Shown here in pieces: positions 6,511 through 7,375 of a stretch of 7,375 nt of DNA. The first letter of the stretch is position 1, and each line of letters opens with the position of its first letter. This DNA comes from Dehalococcoidia bacterium (lineage in GTDB: Bacteria > Chloroflexota > Dehalococcoidia > Dehalococcoidales > UBA3254): NCBI GenBank assembly GCA_030691835.1, contig JAUYDO010000159.1, positions 1 through 7,375 on the forward strand, in the 5' to 3' direction. The translations under genes were made by a program, and so were the position numbers. Below the pieces are notes generated by a model. It worked only from the letters and a program-made list of their open reading frames with translations, had not been told where the DNA came from and searched no databases.

Positions 6511-7375
6511 TTGGCAGCATAGTTGTCATTCTGGCTATCTTCGTTATTGGCGTTGTCTTTGGGGGTCTCCTCACCTTTCTTACCCGCAGGGTGTTGATAG
6601 GACGGCAGATGCGTATTGCGGAGAGAAGAGCCGCAAGAACGGTAGCTGAAGCCAGACTTGAAGCCAAGGGGATAGTCCAGGAGGCAAAACAGGAAGTAGA
6701 TAAATCTAGAGCGTCTACCGAGAACGAAGCCCGCCAGCGGCGGGCTGAACTACAGCGCCAGGAGAACAGAACATCACAAAAATCAGACTCACTCGACCGC
6801 AAACTGGAGGCTGTAGAGAACCGGGAACGGAACTTGAACAACAAAGAGAAGGAGGTCGAATCTGTCCGCGCTGGCATCCTTGAGATAAAGGGGAAACAAC
6901 TCAAACAGCTCGAGCTCATCTCCGGGATGTCTTCCGAAGATGCAAAGAAGATGTTGCTCGCGACAATGGAGGGGGAGATAAAAGAGGAGGCAGCGCGCCG
7001 GCTCCGTGTATGGGAAGCCGCCCTCAGACAGCAGGAGAACGAGAAGGCTCAGGAAATCCTGTCCCGGGCTATTCAGCGCTACGCCTCCGATGTGGTGTCC
7101 GAGAGCACGGTCTCCGTGGTGCCCATCCCAAATGACGAGATGAAAGGAAGGCTCATCGGGCGGGAGGGCCGGAACATCAGGGCGCTGGAGCAGGCGACCG
7201 GGGTTGACCTCATCATCGATGACACCCCGGAGGCGGTGACGGTCTCCAGCTTCGACCCCGTGCGCCGGGAGGTGGCGCGACAGGCGCTGAAGAAGCTTAT
7301 CCTGGACGGGCGCATTCATCCGGCTCGCATCGAGGAAGTAGTAAATAAGACCAAAGAAGAGGTAGAAGCCGCCAT
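6483..7375 (+). CDS. rny: Ribonuclease Y, N-terminal 297 residues (C-terminus outside the window)
   Basis: RNase Y is a membrane-anchored endoribonuclease that begins mRNA decay in many bacteria lacking RNase E. The visible part shows a single N-terminal membrane segment (about 7-33, rich in Ile, Val and Gly). A long charged coiled coil (about 42-195) is rich in Glu, Arg, Lys, Gln and Ala. A KH RNA-binding domain (about 208-275) follows, with its G-x-x-G loop in [15 protein letters not shown] (222-236). The catalytic HD domain, expected after residue 330 or so, lies beyond the window, so catalytic competence cannot be judged. The start overlaps the end of recX by 28 bp in another frame and has a near-ideal ribosome site. 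Domain order and spacing match the family. Confidence 0.96.
   Translation, partial: MQELLLGSIIGSIVVILAIFVIGVVFGGLLTFLTRRVLIGRQMRIAERRAARTVAEARLEAKGIVQEAKQEVDKSRASTENEARQRRAELQRQENRTSQKSDSLDRKLEAVENRERNLNNKEKEVESVRAGILEIKGKQLKQLELISGMSSEDAKKMLLATMEGEIKEEAARRLRVWEAALRQQENEKAQEILSRAIQRYASDVVSESTVSVVPIPNDEMKGRLIGREGRNIRALEQATGVDLIIDDTPEAVTVSSFDPVRREVARQALKKLILDGRIHPARIEEVVNKTKEEVEAA

Noticed and set aside
6789..7319. 176-codon - strand open frame opposite rny
   Set aside because: It is antisense to the conserved coiled-coil and KH region of RNase Y; there is no motif or ribosome site of note.

Overview
This is ordinary chromosomal DNA from a bacterium. It holds two partial genes at its edges and four complete genes, in two divergent blocks. 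Leftward (- strand) run an 83-codon unrecognised gene, an alpha-glucan phosphorylase (glgP), and the start of a large molybdopterin oxidoreductase that leaves the window at its left edge. Rightward (+ strand) run recA, recX and the first 297 codons of ribonuclease Y (rny). The recA-recX-rny order and the style of the proteins would fit a Chloroflexota/Dehalococcoidia-like genome. That assignment is inference from gene content and protein feel, not from a search. I see no rRNA, tRNA, CRISPR array, transposase, phage gene or attachment site.

Layout. 1-2072 (-): cytoplasmic-type DMSO-reductase-family molybdoenzyme with an N-terminal Fe-S cysteine cluster; its C-terminus lies outside the window. 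2073-2229: 157 bp spacer with a predicted extended -10 promoter, a dyad overlapping that -10, and one copy of a 33-bp direct repeat whose other copy is inside the first codons of the gene. 2230-4386 (-): glgP. 4414-4665 (-): small gene 27 bp upstream of glgP and probably co-transcribed with it. 4666-4796: compact divergent control region. On the left it has a perfect TTGACA-17-TATAAT promoter, and on the right an extended -10 recA promoter made partly of a TTATG pentamer repeat. 4797-5807 (+): recA. 5808-5895: spacer with a palindrome at the recA stop and a strong intrinsic terminator. 5896-6510 (+): recX. 6483-7375 (+): rny, overlapping the recX tail by 28 bp.

Function. RecA and RecX form the usual recombinase/modulator pair. 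The terminator between them should make RecX far scarcer than RecA, as is known in E. coli. RNase Y is probably translated from readthrough of the same transcript. GlgP releases glucose-1-phosphate from stored glucans. The molybdoenzyme is probably a redox enzyme of unknown substrate.

The most useful second looks are at the regulatory DNA. Two naive longest-ORF starts are contradicted by signals: the small gene's TTG lies in its own -35 box, and the upstream recX ATG lies in the recA terminator. The start of the molybdoenzyme gene carries a local duplication. I did not find convincing evidence of a new multi-gene system here.
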